Shown here piece after piece: positions 39,859-49,282 of a stretch of 64,000 nt of DNA. The first letter of the stretch is position 1. Every line of letters begins with the position of its first letter. The stretch lies in assembly GCF_013409345.1 (NCBI RefSeq), contig NZ_JACCBB010000001.1, positions 868,001 through 932,000 of the forward strand, given 5' to 3'. The stretch comes from Kineococcus aurantiacus. GTDB taxonomy: Bacteria; Actinomycetota; Actinomycetes; Actinomycetales; Kineococcaceae. The position numbers and the translations under genes are program-made. The notes under the pieces were generated by a model. The model was not told the DNA's origin. It searched no databases and saw only the letters and a program-made list of their open reading frames with translations.

Positions 39859-41613
39859 TCAGTGCGAGTCTCGCGGTACGGCGCTGCCGCGCGCACCCAC
39901 CAGGAAGTCCAGGTCGGCTCCCTCGTCCGCCTGCAGGACGTGCCGGGCGTACAGCCAGGGCCAGCCGCCCGCGGGGGCGTGGGCGCTCTGGCGCCAGGAC
40001 GGTTCCCGGGCGGCGAGCTCGTCGTCGCTCAGGTGCACGTTCAGCCGTCGCGCGGGGACGTCGAGGGTGATGACGTCGCCGGTGCGCAGCAGCCCCAGCG
40101 GGCCGCCGAGGGCCGCCTCGGGGGCGACGTGCAGGACGACGGCGCCGAACCCGGTGCCGCTCATGCGGCCGTCGCTGATGCGCACCATGTCGCTGACCCC
40201 GGCGCGCAGGAGCTTGGCCGGCAGGGGGACGTTGGAGACCTCCGGCATCCCCGGGTAGCCGCGCGGGCCCGCGCCGCGCACGACGATGACGTCGTCGGCG
40301 GTGATGTCGAGGTCCTCGTCGTCGCAGACCGCGTGGTAGGCCTCGGGCGAGTCGAACACCACCGCGCGCCCGGTGTGCTGCAGCAGGTGCGGCGAGGCCG
40401 CGGACTGCTTCAGGACGGCCCCGCGCGGGCACAGGTTGCCGCGCAGGACCGCGGTGCCCGACCCCGCCGGCTGCAGCGGGGAGTCGAACTCCCGGATGAC
40501 CTCCCGGTCCCAGCACTCGGCGTCGGCGACGAGCTCGCCCAGCGGCCGGCCCGTGACGGTGACCTGGTCGGTGTTCAGCAGGCCGTGCTCGGCGAGGTCG
40601 CGCAGGACCGCGGGCAGGCCCCCGGCGTAGCAGAAGTCCTCCATGAGGAACCGCCCCGACGGCATGAGGTCCACGATCGTGGGGACGTCGCGGGTGAGGG
40701 TGTCGAAGTCCTCCAGCGCGAGGTCGACGCCGAGGCGGCCGGCGAGGGCGAGCAGGTGCACGATGGCGTTGGTGGACCCGCCGATGGCGGCCGTGGCGCG
40801 GATCGCGTTCTCGAACGCCCCCCGCGTCATGACCGCGCTGGGGCGCAGGTCCTCCTCGACCATCGCGACGATCCGCTGGCCGGCGGCCTGGGCGACCTCG
40901 TCGCGGCGGGCGTCGACGGCGGGCCAGGCGGCCGAGCCGGGCAGCTGCATCCCCAGCGCCTCGGCCACGCAGGCCATCGTCGAGGCGGTGCCCATGGTCA
41001 TGCAGTGACCGGCGGACCGGGCCATGCACCCCTCGGCGACGGCCCCCTCGGCCGCGCTCATGCGCCCGGCCTTCATCTCGGCCTCGAAGCGCCACACGTG
41101 GGTCCCCGACCCGACGTCCTGGCCGCGGAACTTGCCGTTGAGCATGGGCCCGCCGGTCACCACGATCGTGGGGAGGTCGACGCTGGCCGCTCCCATGAGC
41201 AGGGCGGGGGTGGTCTTGTCGCAGCCCGACAGCAGGACGACCCCGTCCAGGGGGTTGCCCCGGATGAGTTCCTCGGCCTGCATGGCCATGAGGTTGCGGT
41301 ACAGCATCGCCGTGGGGCGGATGAGGGTTTCCCCGGTGGACATCACCGGGAACACCAGGGGGAAGCCCCCGGCCATCCAGACCCCGCGCTTGACGGCCTC
41401 GGCGACGCGGTCGAGGTGGGCGTTGCACGGGGACAGCTCGGACCAGGTGGTGGCGATGCCGATGACGGGCCGGCCGTCGAACACGTCCGGGCCGTACCCC
41501 TGGTTGCGCAGCCAGGAGCGGTAGAGCATGCCCGAGCGCCCGGTGGCCCCGAACCAGGCCCGGCTGCGCCGCGGGCGCGCCTCCTGCCGGTCCTCGTGCT
41601 GCGTGCCGTTCAC
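39859..41613 (-). CDS. IlvD/Edd-family sugar-acid dehydratase (xylonate/arabinonate type)
   Basis: 584 residues. Fe-S dehydratase that converts an aldonate to a 2-keto-3-deoxy acid. Cluster cysteines are visible in SPCNAH, LLSGCDKTTPALLM and AGHCMTMGTAST. The N-terminus RAWFGATGRSGMLYRSWLRNQG and MLYRNLMAMQAEELIR fit the pentonate (L-arabinonate/D-xylonate) branch better than IlvD or Edd. GTG overlaps the SDR stop (GTGA). Key step of a non-phosphorylative sugar pathway with the neighbouring dehydrogenases. Confidence 0.9.
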   Translation of the reverse strand: MNGTQHEDRQEARPRRSRAWFGATGRSGMLYRSWLRNQGYGPDVFDGRPVIGIATTWSELSPCNAHLDRVAEAVKRGVWMAGGFPLVFPVMSTGETLIRPTAMLYRNLMAMQAEELIRGNPLDGVVLLSGCDKTTPALLMGAASVDLPTIVVTGGPMLNGKFRGQDVGSGTHVWRFEAEMKAGRMSAAEGAVAEGCMARSAGHCMTMGTASTMACVAEALGMQLPGSAAWPAVDARRDEVAQAAGQRIVAMVEEDLRPSAVMTRGAFENAIRATAAIGGSTNAIVHLLALAGRLGVDLALEDFDTLTRDVPTIVDLMPSGRFLMEDFCYAGGLPAVLRDLAEHGLLNTDQVTVTGRPLGELVADAECWDREVIREFDSPLQPAGSGTAVLRGNLCPRGAVLKQSAASPHLLQHTGRAVVFDSPEAYHAVCDDEDLDITADDVIVVRGAGPRGYPGMPEVSNVPLPAKLLRAGVSDMVRISDGRMSGTGFGAVVLHVAPEAALGGPLGLLRTGDVITLDVPARRLNVHLSDDELAAREPSWRQSAHAPAGGWPWLYARHVLQADEGADLDFLVGARGSAVPRDSH

Positions 41614-42386
41614 ATCCAGCCTCCGTCGACGATCCAGTTCTGTCCGGTGCAGGCGGCGCTGTCGTCGGCGGCCAGCCACAGCACCATCCGGGCCACGTCC
41701 TCGGGCAGGACGCGGCGGGCGAGCGCCTGCTCGCGGTCGAGGGTGGCCTCGGCCTCCGCGTCGACGTGGTGCTCGAGCTGGCGGGCGGTCATGACCCAGC
41801 CGGGGACCACGCAGTTCACCCGGATCGCGTCGGCGCCCAGTTCGAGCGCGAGCGCGCGCGTCAGGCCCTCCACGGCCGCCTTGGCCGTGCGGTAGACGAC
41901 GAGGTCGCGCAGCTTGACGTGCGTGCTGATCGACCCCAGGTTGACCACCGACCCCCCGCCGGCGGCCCGCAGCGCGGGGGCCAGGGCCTGGGTGGCGAAG
42001 AACTGGTGGTCCAGGTTCACCCGGAGACCGGCGTCCCAGGCCGCGGGGTCGACCCCGGCGCTGTCGTGCCGGGTGTCGTCGGCGGCGTTGTTCACCAGGA
42101 CGCCCACCGACCCCAAGTCGGCCGCGAGGTCGCGCAGGACCTGCTGGTAGCCCTCCAGGTCGCGCACGTCGGTGCGCCGGAACCGCGGCCGCGGGTGGCC
42201 CGCGGCGGCGACGGACTCCACCAGCGCGAGCCCGGCCTCCTCCTGCACGTCGACGAAGGCGACCTGCGCGCCCTGGGCGGCGAACTCGGTGACGAACTGC
42301 GCGCCGAGGCCGGTGGCTCCGCCGCTGACCACCACGCCGCGCCCGCGCAGGCTGGGGTACGTGGCGTACCGGCTCACCCCGCTCAC
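41610..42386 (-). CDS. Short-chain dehydrogenase/reductase
   Basis: 258 residues, classical SDR: GGATGLGAQF cofactor motif (about 22-31), NNAADD, Ser in NLGSIS, and YRTAK (Tyr-x3-Lys) with PGWVMT after it. Acidic residue Asp46 after beta-2 (VAFVDVQ) suggests NAD preference. GTG overlaps the alcohol dehydrogenase stop. In this operon it may oxidise the sugar at C1 or a 2-keto-3-deoxy intermediate. Confidence 0.9.
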   Translation of the reverse strand: MSGVSRYATYPSLRGRGVVVSGGATGLGAQFVTEFAAQGAQVAFVDVQEEAGLALVESVAAAGHPRPRFRRTDVRDLEGYQQVLRDLAADLGSVGVLVNNAADDTRHDSAGVDPAAWDAGLRVNLDHQFFATQALAPALRAAGGGSVVNLGSISTHVKLRDLVVYRTAKAAVEGLTRALALELGADAIRVNCVVPGWVMTARQLEHHVDAEAEATLDREQALARRVLPEDVARMVLWLAADDSAACTGQNWIVDGGWM

Positions 42387-43531
42387 GCGGCCACCGCCGC
42401 GGGGGCCCCGGGCAGGACCACGGCCCGGCCGACGGCCCCGGCCCGCAGCGCGTCGTAGGCGTCGGCGGTCTGCTCCAGGGGGTACGTCGCCCCCAGCAGG
42501 TCCTCCAGCGGCAGCCGGCCGGTGCGGTGCAGGGCCAGCAGCCGGGGCAGGTCGACGGGCGGGTTCGCCGACCCGTACAGGCTGCCCACCAGCCGCTTCT
42601 GCTGCTGCACGAGCTCGTTGACGGGGACGGCGACGGTGGCCGTCGTCGAGGACAGGCCGACGGCCACGACCGTCCCGCCGGGGCGCACGGCCGAGAACGC
42701 CTGGGCCAGCGTCGCCGGGTTCCCGACGGCCTCCACCGCCACGTCGGCGCCGCCGCGGGTCACCTCCTGCACGGCCTCGACGACCTCGGCGGGGCTGAGC
42801 CCGGAGGCGTCGACGGTGTGGGTGGCCCCGAGCCGGCGGGCCAGCGCGAGCTTGTCCGCCGCGACGTCGACCACGACCACGGGGCCGGCGCCCACGAGGG
42901 CGGCTCCCATGACGGCGGACAGCCCCACCCCGCCGGCGCCGACGACGAGCAGCGGGCGGCCCGCGAGGGAACCGTCGGCGGCGGCGACGTTGACGACCGC
43001 CCCCACGCCGGTGACGACGGCGCAGCCCGCGACCGCGGCCAGGGTGGGCGCGACGTCGTCGGGCAGGGCGACGACGGCGCGCCGGGACACGACGGCGCGT
43101 TCGGCGAAGCAGGACACCCCGAGGAAGTGGTGCAGCCGCTCACCGCCGCGCCGCAGGCGGCTGGTGCCGTCCATGAGCCCGCCGCTGCGGGCCTGCACGC
43201 GGCCGTACACGCACATCACCGGCCGGCCGGTGACGCAGGGCTCGCACTGCCCGCAGCGCGGTCGCCAGGTGAAGGCGACGCGCTGCCCGACGCGCAGGGC
43301 GTCGGGTTTACCGGCGTCGCCGGGGCCGACCTCCTCGACGACGCCGGTGCCCTCGTGGCCCAGGACGATCGGCAGCGGGCAGGGGATGTCGCCGCTGACG
43401 TAGTGCAGCTCGGTGTGGCACACCCCGGCCGCCTCGACGCGCACGAGCAGTTCCCCCGGGCCCGGGCCGTCGAGGTCGACGTCCTCGACGGCCGGCCGGG
43501 TGCCGGGTTCGCGCAGGACGAGCGCTCTCAC
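42383..43531 (-). CDS. Zinc-dependent alcohol dehydrogenase (MDR family)
   Basis: 382 residues. Catalytic zinc site GVCHTELH and GHEGTGVVEEVG; structural zinc loop RCGQCEPCVTGRPVMC with four cysteines; Rossmann motif VVGAGGVGLSAV (about 195-206). Resembles class III-like alcohol dehydrogenases of actinobacteria. GTG overlaps the tautomerase stop. Substrate likely a sugar-derived alcohol or aldehyde. Confidence 0.9.
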   Translation of the reverse strand: MRALVLREPGTRPAVEDVDLDGPGPGELLVRVEAAGVCHTELHYVSGDIPCPLPIVLGHEGTGVVEEVGPGDAGKPDALRVGQRVAFTWRPRCGQCEPCVTGRPVMCVYGRVQARSGGLMDGTSRLRRGGERLHHFLGVSCFAERAVVSRRAVVALPDDVAPTLAAVAGCAVVTGVGAVVNVAAADGSLAGRPLLVVGAGGVGLSAVMGAALVGAGPVVVVDVAADKLALARRLGATHTVDASGLSPAEVVEAVQEVTRGGADVAVEAVGNPATLAQAFSAVRPGGTVVAVGLSSTTATVAVPVNELVQQQKRLVGSLYGSANPPVDLPRLLALHRTGRLPLEDLLGATYPLEQTADAYDALRAGAVGRAVVLPGAPAAVAA

Positions 43532-43953
43532 GGGGTGGGACCCCCACCCGCGTCGTGATCGGCGTCGTCCTGCGAGTCGTCCCCCGAGTCGTCTCCCGAG
43601 CGGCCGACGTACCAGTCCTCCCCGCCGTTCTCGGTGACGGCCAGGAACACGTCGTCGGGGCGGACCCCGGCGGCCTCCAGCCGGGTGGCGATCGCAGCGA
43701 ACGTCGCCCTCTTCACCTCGGTGGAGTAGCCGCGGACCATGAGGACCTGCAGGAACACCACGTCGCGCCGGGTCCCGCCCATGAAGTGCGGGTCGAAGGA
43801 GAAGTCCTCCGCGGGCAGGGCCCGCAGGATCTGGAACCGGTCCTGCGGGGGCATCTGCAGCCCCTCGACCAGACCGTCGTGGACGGCGTCGCCGATGGCG
43901 CGCCGCAGCTCGACGGGGGTGGTGTCGGGCAGGTCGATGCGGACGAGGGGCAT
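43528..43953 (-). CDS. Tautomerase-superfamily protein with acidic C-terminal tail
   Basis: 141 residues. Begins MPLVRIDLP, so the catalytic Pro1 after Met removal is present; LQMPPQDRFQIL, FLQVLMVRGYSTEVKRATFAAIATRL fit the Tautomerase_2/malonate semialdehyde decarboxylase-like branch. The last 25 residues are Asp-rich (DDSGDDSQDDADHD), encoded by 12-bp repeats, and are unusual for the family. ATG overlaps the preceding stop by one base. A tautomerase inside a sugar-oxidation operon is uncommon; it could isomerise an enol or lactone intermediate. Confidence 0.87.
   Translation of the reverse strand: MPLVRIDLPDTTPVELRRAIGDAVHDGLVEGLQMPPQDRFQILRALPAEDFSFDPHFMGGTRRDVVFLQVLMVRGYSTEVKRATFAAIATRLEAAGVRPDDVFLAVTENGGEDWYVGRSGDDSGDDSQDDADHDAGGGPTP
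43564..43599. repeat. 12-bp tandem repeat in the tautomerase gene
   Basis: Three copies of gtcgtcNNNcga (43564-43575, 43576-43587, 43588-43599), encoding Ser-x-Asp-Asp units on the minus strand. Confidence 0.75.
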
Positions 43954-45047
43954 CAGGCCCACACCTCCTTCGCGACGCGCACGTCGGTGCCGGTGGCCGC
44001 CGAGGTGCCCATGGCCAGGGCGATGGCGTGGTCCTGGCAGGCCTGGGCCAGCGGGTACGGCTCGGGCCCCTCCCCCCGGGCCCAGGCGCCGGTGTCGGCG
44101 AGGATCTGGGCCACGGCGATGTCGTCCTCCGACATCCGGGTGCCGGCCCAGGCGTTGCGGTACACGACCTGCCCGTCGAAGCTCACGGTGTCCAGGTCGA
44201 CGCCCTCGAGGTTCATGTCCACGCCGCGACGGCGGTAGGACAGCGGCGAGGTGACCGGGCTGGTGGGGTCGACCATCCGCGTCACGGCGTCGTCGACGAT
44301 CTCGCCGATCGAGCCGCGCACGACGATGCGCCGGGCCCGCAGCGGGTTCCACCACTGGTTGTCGCTGAAGTCGTAGAGCGCGGACCTCCCGCCGAAGTCG
44401 AGGGTGGCCAGGACGTTCGCGCGGGGTTGCGGCGTCGCGTCGGTGTCCCAGCCGCCGAAGCTCAGCGGGTCCACGAGCGGGGCGGTGAAGCTGCGGGCGT
44501 TGACGACGACCTCGTCCATGTCGACGCCGAGCAGGCCGCGGATGAGCGAGACCGCGTGGTACATGTGCGTGGAGGACAGCTGCACCTGCGTGGGTTCGCC
44601 GATGACCCCGGCCCGCACCAGCGCCAGGCGGGCCGCGTGGCCGGGCATCAGCAGGTACTGCTCGGCGACCTGCACGCGACCGCCGGCGCCGACGTCGTTC
44701 CACAGCGAGCGCAGCCCGTCGAGGTCGGGGGCCGGCGGGGTCTCGGCGAGGGTGGCGATCCCGGCCGCCTCCAGCTCGCGGACGGTGATCGGCATCTGGG
44801 CCCACGGCACCGAGGCGATGACGAAGTCGGGGCGGTCGCTGCGGACGAGCTCGTCGACCGTGCGGACCGTCGGCACCGCCCAGCGGTCGGTGAGGGGTTG
44901 GCCGCTCTCGGCGCTGCGGGTGACGACGCCGACGGCGCGCAGCCGGTCGGGCGCGGCCTGGGCCAGGCGCAGGAAGAACTCCGAGCGCCAGCCGCTGCCG
45001 ACGACGGCGAACGTGGTGGGTCTCGCGGGGGTGGTGGGGGTGGTCAC
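43953..45047 (-). CDS. Gfo/Idh/MocA-family oxidoreductase
   Basis: 364 residues. N-terminal Rossmann fold TFAVVGSGWRSEFFLRLAQ and ETPPAPDLDGL in place of the usual EKP motif, so the conserved Lys is missing; the second domain (about 130-340) carries SSTHMYHAVSLIRGLLG. Members oxidise or reduce sugars and inositols; loss of the EKP lysine puts catalysis in question. GTG overlaps the aldo/keto reductase stop (GTGA). Confidence 0.85.
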   Translation of the reverse strand: MTTPTTPARPTTFAVVGSGWRSEFFLRLAQAAPDRLRAVGVVTRSAESGQPLTDRWAVPTVRTVDELVRSDRPDFVIASVPWAQMPITVRELEAAGIATLAETPPAPDLDGLRSLWNDVGAGGRVQVAEQYLLMPGHAARLALVRAGVIGEPTQVQLSSTHMYHAVSLIRGLLGVDMDEVVVNARSFTAPLVDPLSFGGWDTDATPQPRANVLATLDFGGRSALYDFSDNQWWNPLRARRIVVRGSIGEIVDDAVTRMVDPTSPVTSPLSYRRRGVDMNLEGVDLDTVSFDGQVVYRNAWAGTRMSEDDIAVAQILADTGAWARGEGPEPYPLAQACQDHAIALAMGTSAATGTDVRVAKEVWA

Positions 45048-46009
45048 GGAAGCCAGTGCTCCTTCGGCGGGACGAGGTCGGCGAGTTCGGTCCAGAGCTC
45101 GTCGGGGACGGGGTGGGCGGCCAGGGCCAGGGTCTGGTCCAGCCGCTCCGGTCGGGAGGACCCGACCACGGTGGAGGTGACGCGCGGTTCGCGCAACGAG
45201 TCCTGCAGCGCGGCCGCGGCCAGCGGGACGCCGTGGCGGGCGCAGGCGGCCTCGATGCGCTCGGCCGCGCGCAGCAGTTCCGGGGACGCCGGGCCGTAGC
45301 AGTACCGGGGCACCGCGGCCGGGCCCTTGGCCAGGATCCCGCCGCCGAAGGGGGCGCCGTTGAGGAAGGCGGTGCCGCTGGCCGCGCAGTCGTCCAGGAG
45401 CGGCCCGGCGGAGCGGTCCAGCAGCGTCCAGCGGTTGTGGTTCAGCACGACCGAGAAGACGCCGGTGTCGACGAAGCGGCGCATCAGGTCCACGGTCCCC
45501 CCCGCCACGCCCAGGTGCCCGACCAGCCCCTCGGCGACGAGTTCGCGCATGACGTCGACCGGCCCGCCGGGGGCGGTGGCGGCCTCGAACTCGATGCGCT
45601 CGGGGTCGTGCAGGTGCAGCAGGGGCAGGTGGTCCAGCCCGAGCCGCTCCATGCTCTCGGCGACCGAGGCCCGCACCCGCGGCCCGTCGAAGGGGCCGCC
45701 GTCGAGGGGGTCCACCTTGGTCGCCAGCAGGATCCCCTCGGGGACGCCGCCGAGCTCGCGCAGGACGGTGCCCAGCCGCTGCTCGGAGGAGCCGTAGCCG
45801 TTGGAGGTGTCGACGAACGTCAGGGGTCCGGCGAACGCGCGCCGGGCCGTGGCCAGGGCCTGCTCCTCGGGGACGGCGCTGTAGACGTTCGTCATGTCGC
45901 CCAGCTCGGCGGTGCCCACGCACAACCCGGTGACCTCGAACCCGGTGCGGCCCAGCGGTCGGGGCGTGAGGACGTCGACACCACCGGTGCGGCCGCGCTG
46001 CGCGCTCAC
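45044..46009 (-). CDS. Aldo/keto reductase, aldose (L-fucose/D-threo-aldose) 1-dehydrogenase type
   Basis: 321 residues, AKR barrel: LGRTGFEVTGLCVGTAELG, FVDTSNGYGSSEQRLG (catalytic Asp and Tyr), ATKVDP (Lys) and LHLHDPE (His). The tail VVGSSRPERLDQTLALA binds the cofactor. The branch resembles D-threo-aldose/L-fucose dehydrogenases that oxidise a sugar to the lactone. GTG 46007-46009 overlaps the permease stop. Confidence 0.85.
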   Translation of the reverse strand: MSAQRGRTGGVDVLTPRPLGRTGFEVTGLCVGTAELGDMTNVYSAVPEEQALATARRAFAGPLTFVDTSNGYGSSEQRLGTVLRELGGVPEGILLATKVDPLDGGPFDGPRVRASVAESMERLGLDHLPLLHLHDPERIEFEAATAPGGPVDVMRELVAEGLVGHLGVAGGTVDLMRRFVDTGVFSVVLNHNRWTLLDRSAGPLLDDCAASGTAFLNGAPFGGGILAKGPAAVPRYCYGPASPELLRAAERIEAACARHGVPLAAAALQDSLREPRVTSTVVGSSRPERLDQTLALAAHPVPDELWTELADLVPPKEHWLP

Positions 46010-46890
46010 GCCTTCACCGCCCCGGCGGTGAGGCCGGCGACGAACCAGCGCTGGAACACGACGTAGGCCACGACCATGGGCAGCGCCGTGAGGGTCATGG
46101 TGGCGGTCAGCGCGGGCCAGTTCGTGCCGTACTGGCCGATGAGGGAGTTCGCGACGGGCTGGATGGGCCGGGCCGCGGGGTCGGAGACCAGCGCGCTGGC
46201 GAACAGCAGCTCGTTCCAGACGCCGATCATCTGGAAGATCGCGACGGTGGCGATCCCGGGGGCCGACAGCGGCAGCATGACCCGCCAGAAGATCTGCAGC
46301 TCGCTGGCCCCGTCGAGCCGCGCGGCCTCGCTCAGCTCGTGCGGCAGGGCGTCGAAGAACGTCCGCATGAGGAACAGCGAGAAGGAGACCCCGCCGGCGG
46401 TGTAGACCAGGATCAGGCCCAGCCGGCTGCCCAGCAGGCCGAAGCTCTGCAGTTCCAGGTAGACGGGGATGAGGGTCGCGACGCCGGGCAGGAACAGCGC
46501 GCTGGTGACGACGAAGAACAGCAGGTTCCGCGCGGTGAAACCGATCCGGGAGAACGCGTACCCGGCCAGGGTCGCCGCCGCGATGGTCAGGGCCAGGGTG
46601 ACCCCGGTGATGAGGACGCTGTTGAGGAAGTTGCGCCAGATCTGCAGGTCGTTCCACGCGAAGGCGTACCCGGCGCCGGAGAACTCGTCCGGCACGATGG
46701 GCCCGGAGAAGGCGGTGGCCTGCGGGCGGATCGAGGTCAGGAGCATGTAGAGCAGCGGGGCGACGGCGGCCGCGGCGACGACGACCATGACGGCGTGCCA
46801 CAGGACGCGGCGGCCGACGGCGCCGGCGGTGCGGGGCGGCCGGGTGCTCACCGTCGCCGGTCGCGGCCGGTGCAGGGTGGAGGTGCTCAC
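46006..46890 (-). CDS. CUT1-type ABC transporter permease 2 (xylan-sugar operon)
   Basis: 294 residues from GTG 46888-46890, overlapping the previous stop. Six helices, EAA loop LPHELSEAARLDGASELQIFWRV, C-terminus RWFVAGLTAGAVKA. MalG type. Confidence 0.93.
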   Translation of the reverse strand: MSTSTLHRPRPATVSTRPPRTAGAVGRRVLWHAVMVVVAAAAVAPLLYMLLTSIRPQATAFSGPIVPDEFSGAGYAFAWNDLQIWRNFLNSVLITGVTLALTIAAATLAGYAFSRIGFTARNLLFFVVTSALFLPGVATLIPVYLELQSFGLLGSRLGLILVYTAGGVSFSLFLMRTFFDALPHELSEAARLDGASELQIFWRVMLPLSAPGIATVAIFQMIGVWNELLFASALVSDPAARPIQPVANSLIGQYGTNWPALTATMTLTALPMVVAYVVFQRWFVAGLTAGAVKA

Positions 46891-47837
46891 TGTTCCCCCT
46901 TCCGGAAGCGGTAGAGCAGGACCGTCGCCAGGCCGGCGACGAGGAAGACGACGACGCTGATGGCGGAGCCGTAGGCGAAGGAGGGCACCCCGCCGGTGGA
47001 GGAGCCGAACGTCAGCAGGTACGTGTAGCTGCTGAGGGACTCCGAGGCGTGCAGCGGCCCGCCGTTGGCCATGACGAAGTTGAGGTCGAAGACCTTCAGC
47101 CCGTTGAGGACGTTGAGCATGACGACGACCTCGACGACGGGCCGCAGCATGGGGACGGTGATGCTCCACGCCTCCCGGAAGGGGCCGGCCCCGTCGACGC
47201 GGGCGCTCTCGGAGATGGCCGGGTCGACGTTGCCGAGCGCCGCGTAGAAGATCAGCATGAACAGCCCGGTGGACTGCCACAGCGAGACGACGATGACCGT
47301 CGGCAGCACGGTGGCGGTGTCCCCGAGCCACTCGTGCTGCAGCGCACCGAGCCCGACGGCCTCCAGCGCCCGGTTGAACACCCCGAAGACGGGCGTCAGG
47401 CCGATGCGCCACAGCAGGCCGGTGACGGTGAGGGACACCGCTGCGGGCAGGAACAGCAGCGTCCGGTAGACGACGGCGCTGCGGCGGGGACCGGCGTGCA
47501 CGATCAGGGCCAGCAGCAGCGCGAGCGCCGTCTGCAGGACCGTGGTCACGACGGTGTACACGAGCGTGACCACGGCCGCCTTGCGGAAGATGGGGTCGGT
47601 CAGCATGACCCCGTAGTTGTGCAGGCCGGCGAAGGAGGAGCCGCCGAAACCGTCGGAGGTGGTCAGCGACAGCCAGAACGTGCGCAGCACGGGGTAGGCG
47701 ATGAAGACGCCGAAGAACACGACGGCGGGGGCGGTGAACAGCAGACCCGTCGGGTTGGACCAGCCGGTGAGGGGCCGTGGCCGGCGGCCCCGGCCCGGCG
47801 CCGCGGTGGGCGCCTTCGCGGAGGTGGTGGTCGCCAC
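46887..47837 (-). CDS. CUT1-type ABC transporter permease 1 (xylan-sugar operon)
   Basis: 316 residues. Six helices starting at about residue 32 (LLFTAPAVVFFGVFIAYPVL), EAA loop VDPAISESARVDGAGPFREAW. MalF type. Seven bases after the binding-protein gene. No ATPase nearby, so it must share one encoded elsewhere. Confidence 0.93.
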   Translation of the reverse strand: MATTTSAKAPTAAPGRGRRPRPLTGWSNPTGLLFTAPAVVFFGVFIAYPVLRTFWLSLTTSDGFGGSSFAGLHNYGVMLTDPIFRKAAVVTLVYTVVTTVLQTALALLLALIVHAGPRRSAVVYRTLLFLPAAVSLTVTGLLWRIGLTPVFGVFNRALEAVGLGALQHEWLGDTATVLPTVIVVSLWQSTGLFMLIFYAALGNVDPAISESARVDGAGPFREAWSITVPMLRPVVEVVVMLNVLNGLKVFDLNFVMANGGPLHASESLSSYTYLLTFGSSTGGVPSFAYGSAISVVVFLVAGLATVLLYRFRKGEQ

Positions 47838-47844
47838 GGGCGCC

Positions 47845-49149
47845 TCAGATCTTCCGGGCCTGGACCACGGCCGCCTCGATGGCCTTGGCCGCCTGCGCCG
47901 GGGTCGCGGAACCGTTGATCACCGAGACGACGCCGTTGGTGACCGAGTCGAGCGTCCCCTTGCCGAACATGATGTGCGGGGCGCCCTCGCCGTCGAGCAG
48001 CCAGGACGTCATGGTCTTGATGTCCGAGCTGGTGACCCCGTCGGCGGCCGCCTTCGTGCTGGGCATGGAGAAGGTGTCGTTCATCATCTTCAGGTACCGC
48101 TGCGGGTCGTAGAGGTACTTGAGGAAGTCGACGGCGGCGTCCTGGTTCTTCGAGCCGGAGCTGACCGCCCAGGTGTAGCCGGCCTGGTTGGCGCACCAGT
48201 GCTTGCCGCCCGGCTGCACGGTCGGCGTCTTGGCGATGCCGTACTGGGTGAGGAACTCCGGCGGCGCGGTGGTCTGCAGGGACGGCGGGAAGAACGACCC
48301 GGTGAACAGCATCGCGGCCTTGCCGCTGGTGAACGTGCTGTTCGCGGTGTCGCTGTCGGTGGCCAGGACCCCGGAGGAGAACACCCCGGCGTCGGTCAGC
48401 TGCTTGACGATCGTCAGCGCCTGCACGACCGGTTCGCTGTCCCAGCTGACGCCCTTCTCCTCGTGGGTGTCGAGGTCCAGCACGACCTGGGGGTCGTCGG
48501 TGATCTGCGTGATGATCGGCAGCATGAAGTCGGACAGCTGGTTCGAGGGGTTGCCCTGGATGGACATGGGGACCAGGCCGGCGGCGTTGATCTGCGGGGC
48601 CATGGCCGCCAGGTCGTCCCAGGTCTCGGGGGGCGTGAGCCCCAGCTGCGCCATGATCGTCGTGTTGTGGAACAGGCCGAAGGTCTGGGCGGCCCAGCCG
48701 ACGGCGTACTGGCCGTCCTGGTAGACGTTCTCCTCGTTGGTGGAGGGGAAGAACCCCTCGAGGAAGTCCGCGCCGAGGGCCTTGCGCAGGTCGACGGTGC
48801 GCTCGGCCTGGGCCAGCGCCAGCGTGGAGACCAGCGGCATGAAGATGTCGCCCTCCTCCTTGGCCGCCAGCGCGGCCTGCAGCGAGGGGGCGTAGTTGGC
48901 GAAGCTCCAGTAGCGGGGCTTCACGGTGACGTTCGGGTGCAGCTGGTGGTACTCGTCGGCGGCGGCGGCGAAGGCGTCCTCGAACTCCGAGGCCCAGGTC
49001 CACAGGCCGAGGGTGACGTCCCCTCCCCCGCCGGCGCTGTCGTTCGAGCCGCAGGCCGCCAGGGCGGGGGCGGCGCCCGCGGCGGCGCCCAGCGCCAGGA
49101 CGCTGCGGCGGGTGAGGCGGGTGCGGGGGGCGGCCGGGGTCTCGTGCAC
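47845..49149 (-). CDS. CUT1-type substrate-binding lipoprotein (xylan-sugar operon)
   Basis: 434 residues from GTG 49147-49149, which has GGAGGA 5 nt upstream; an ATG 12 bp upstream overlaps that ribosome site and is less likely. Tat-like LTRRSVLALG and lipobox ALAAC. Family 1 solute-binding protein. With GH10, GH5-like and GH3 enzymes and sugar-acid genes downstream, a xylo- or beta-gluco-oligosaccharide is the likely ligand. First gene of a ten-gene operon running to 37458. Confidence 0.92.
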   Translation of the reverse strand: MHETPAAPRTRLTRRSVLALGAAAGAAPALAACGSNDSAGGGGDVTLGLWTWASEFEDAFAAAADEYHQLHPNVTVKPRYWSFANYAPSLQAALAAKEEGDIFMPLVSTLALAQAERTVDLRKALGADFLEGFFPSTNEENVYQDGQYAVGWAAQTFGLFHNTTIMAQLGLTPPETWDDLAAMAPQINAAGLVPMSIQGNPSNQLSDFMLPIITQITDDPQVVLDLDTHEEKGVSWDSEPVVQALTIVKQLTDAGVFSSGVLATDSDTANSTFTSGKAAMLFTGSFFPPSLQTTAPPEFLTQYGIAKTPTVQPGGKHWCANQAGYTWAVSSGSKNQDAAVDFLKYLYDPQRYLKMMNDTFSMPSTKAAADGVTSSDIKTMTSWLLDGEGAPHIMFGKGTLDSVTNGVVSVINGSATPAQAAKAIEAAVVQARKI

Positions 49150-49282
49150 GGGGTCCTCCATCGGAGTGGGGTGCCCGGCACGTCCACGTGCCGGGCCGGG
49201 CACCGGCGGTGCGAGCCGGTGCGTGCTGGATGGGGCGGGCTGAGTCGGACGGATCGGGTCACCGTCGCGGGACTGCGGCGTC

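Noticed and set aside
39859-41613. Branched-chain amino acid dihydroxyacid dehydratase (IlvD)
   Set aside because: The N-terminal and cluster motifs match the sugar-acid branch and all neighbours are sugar genes, with no ilv gene.
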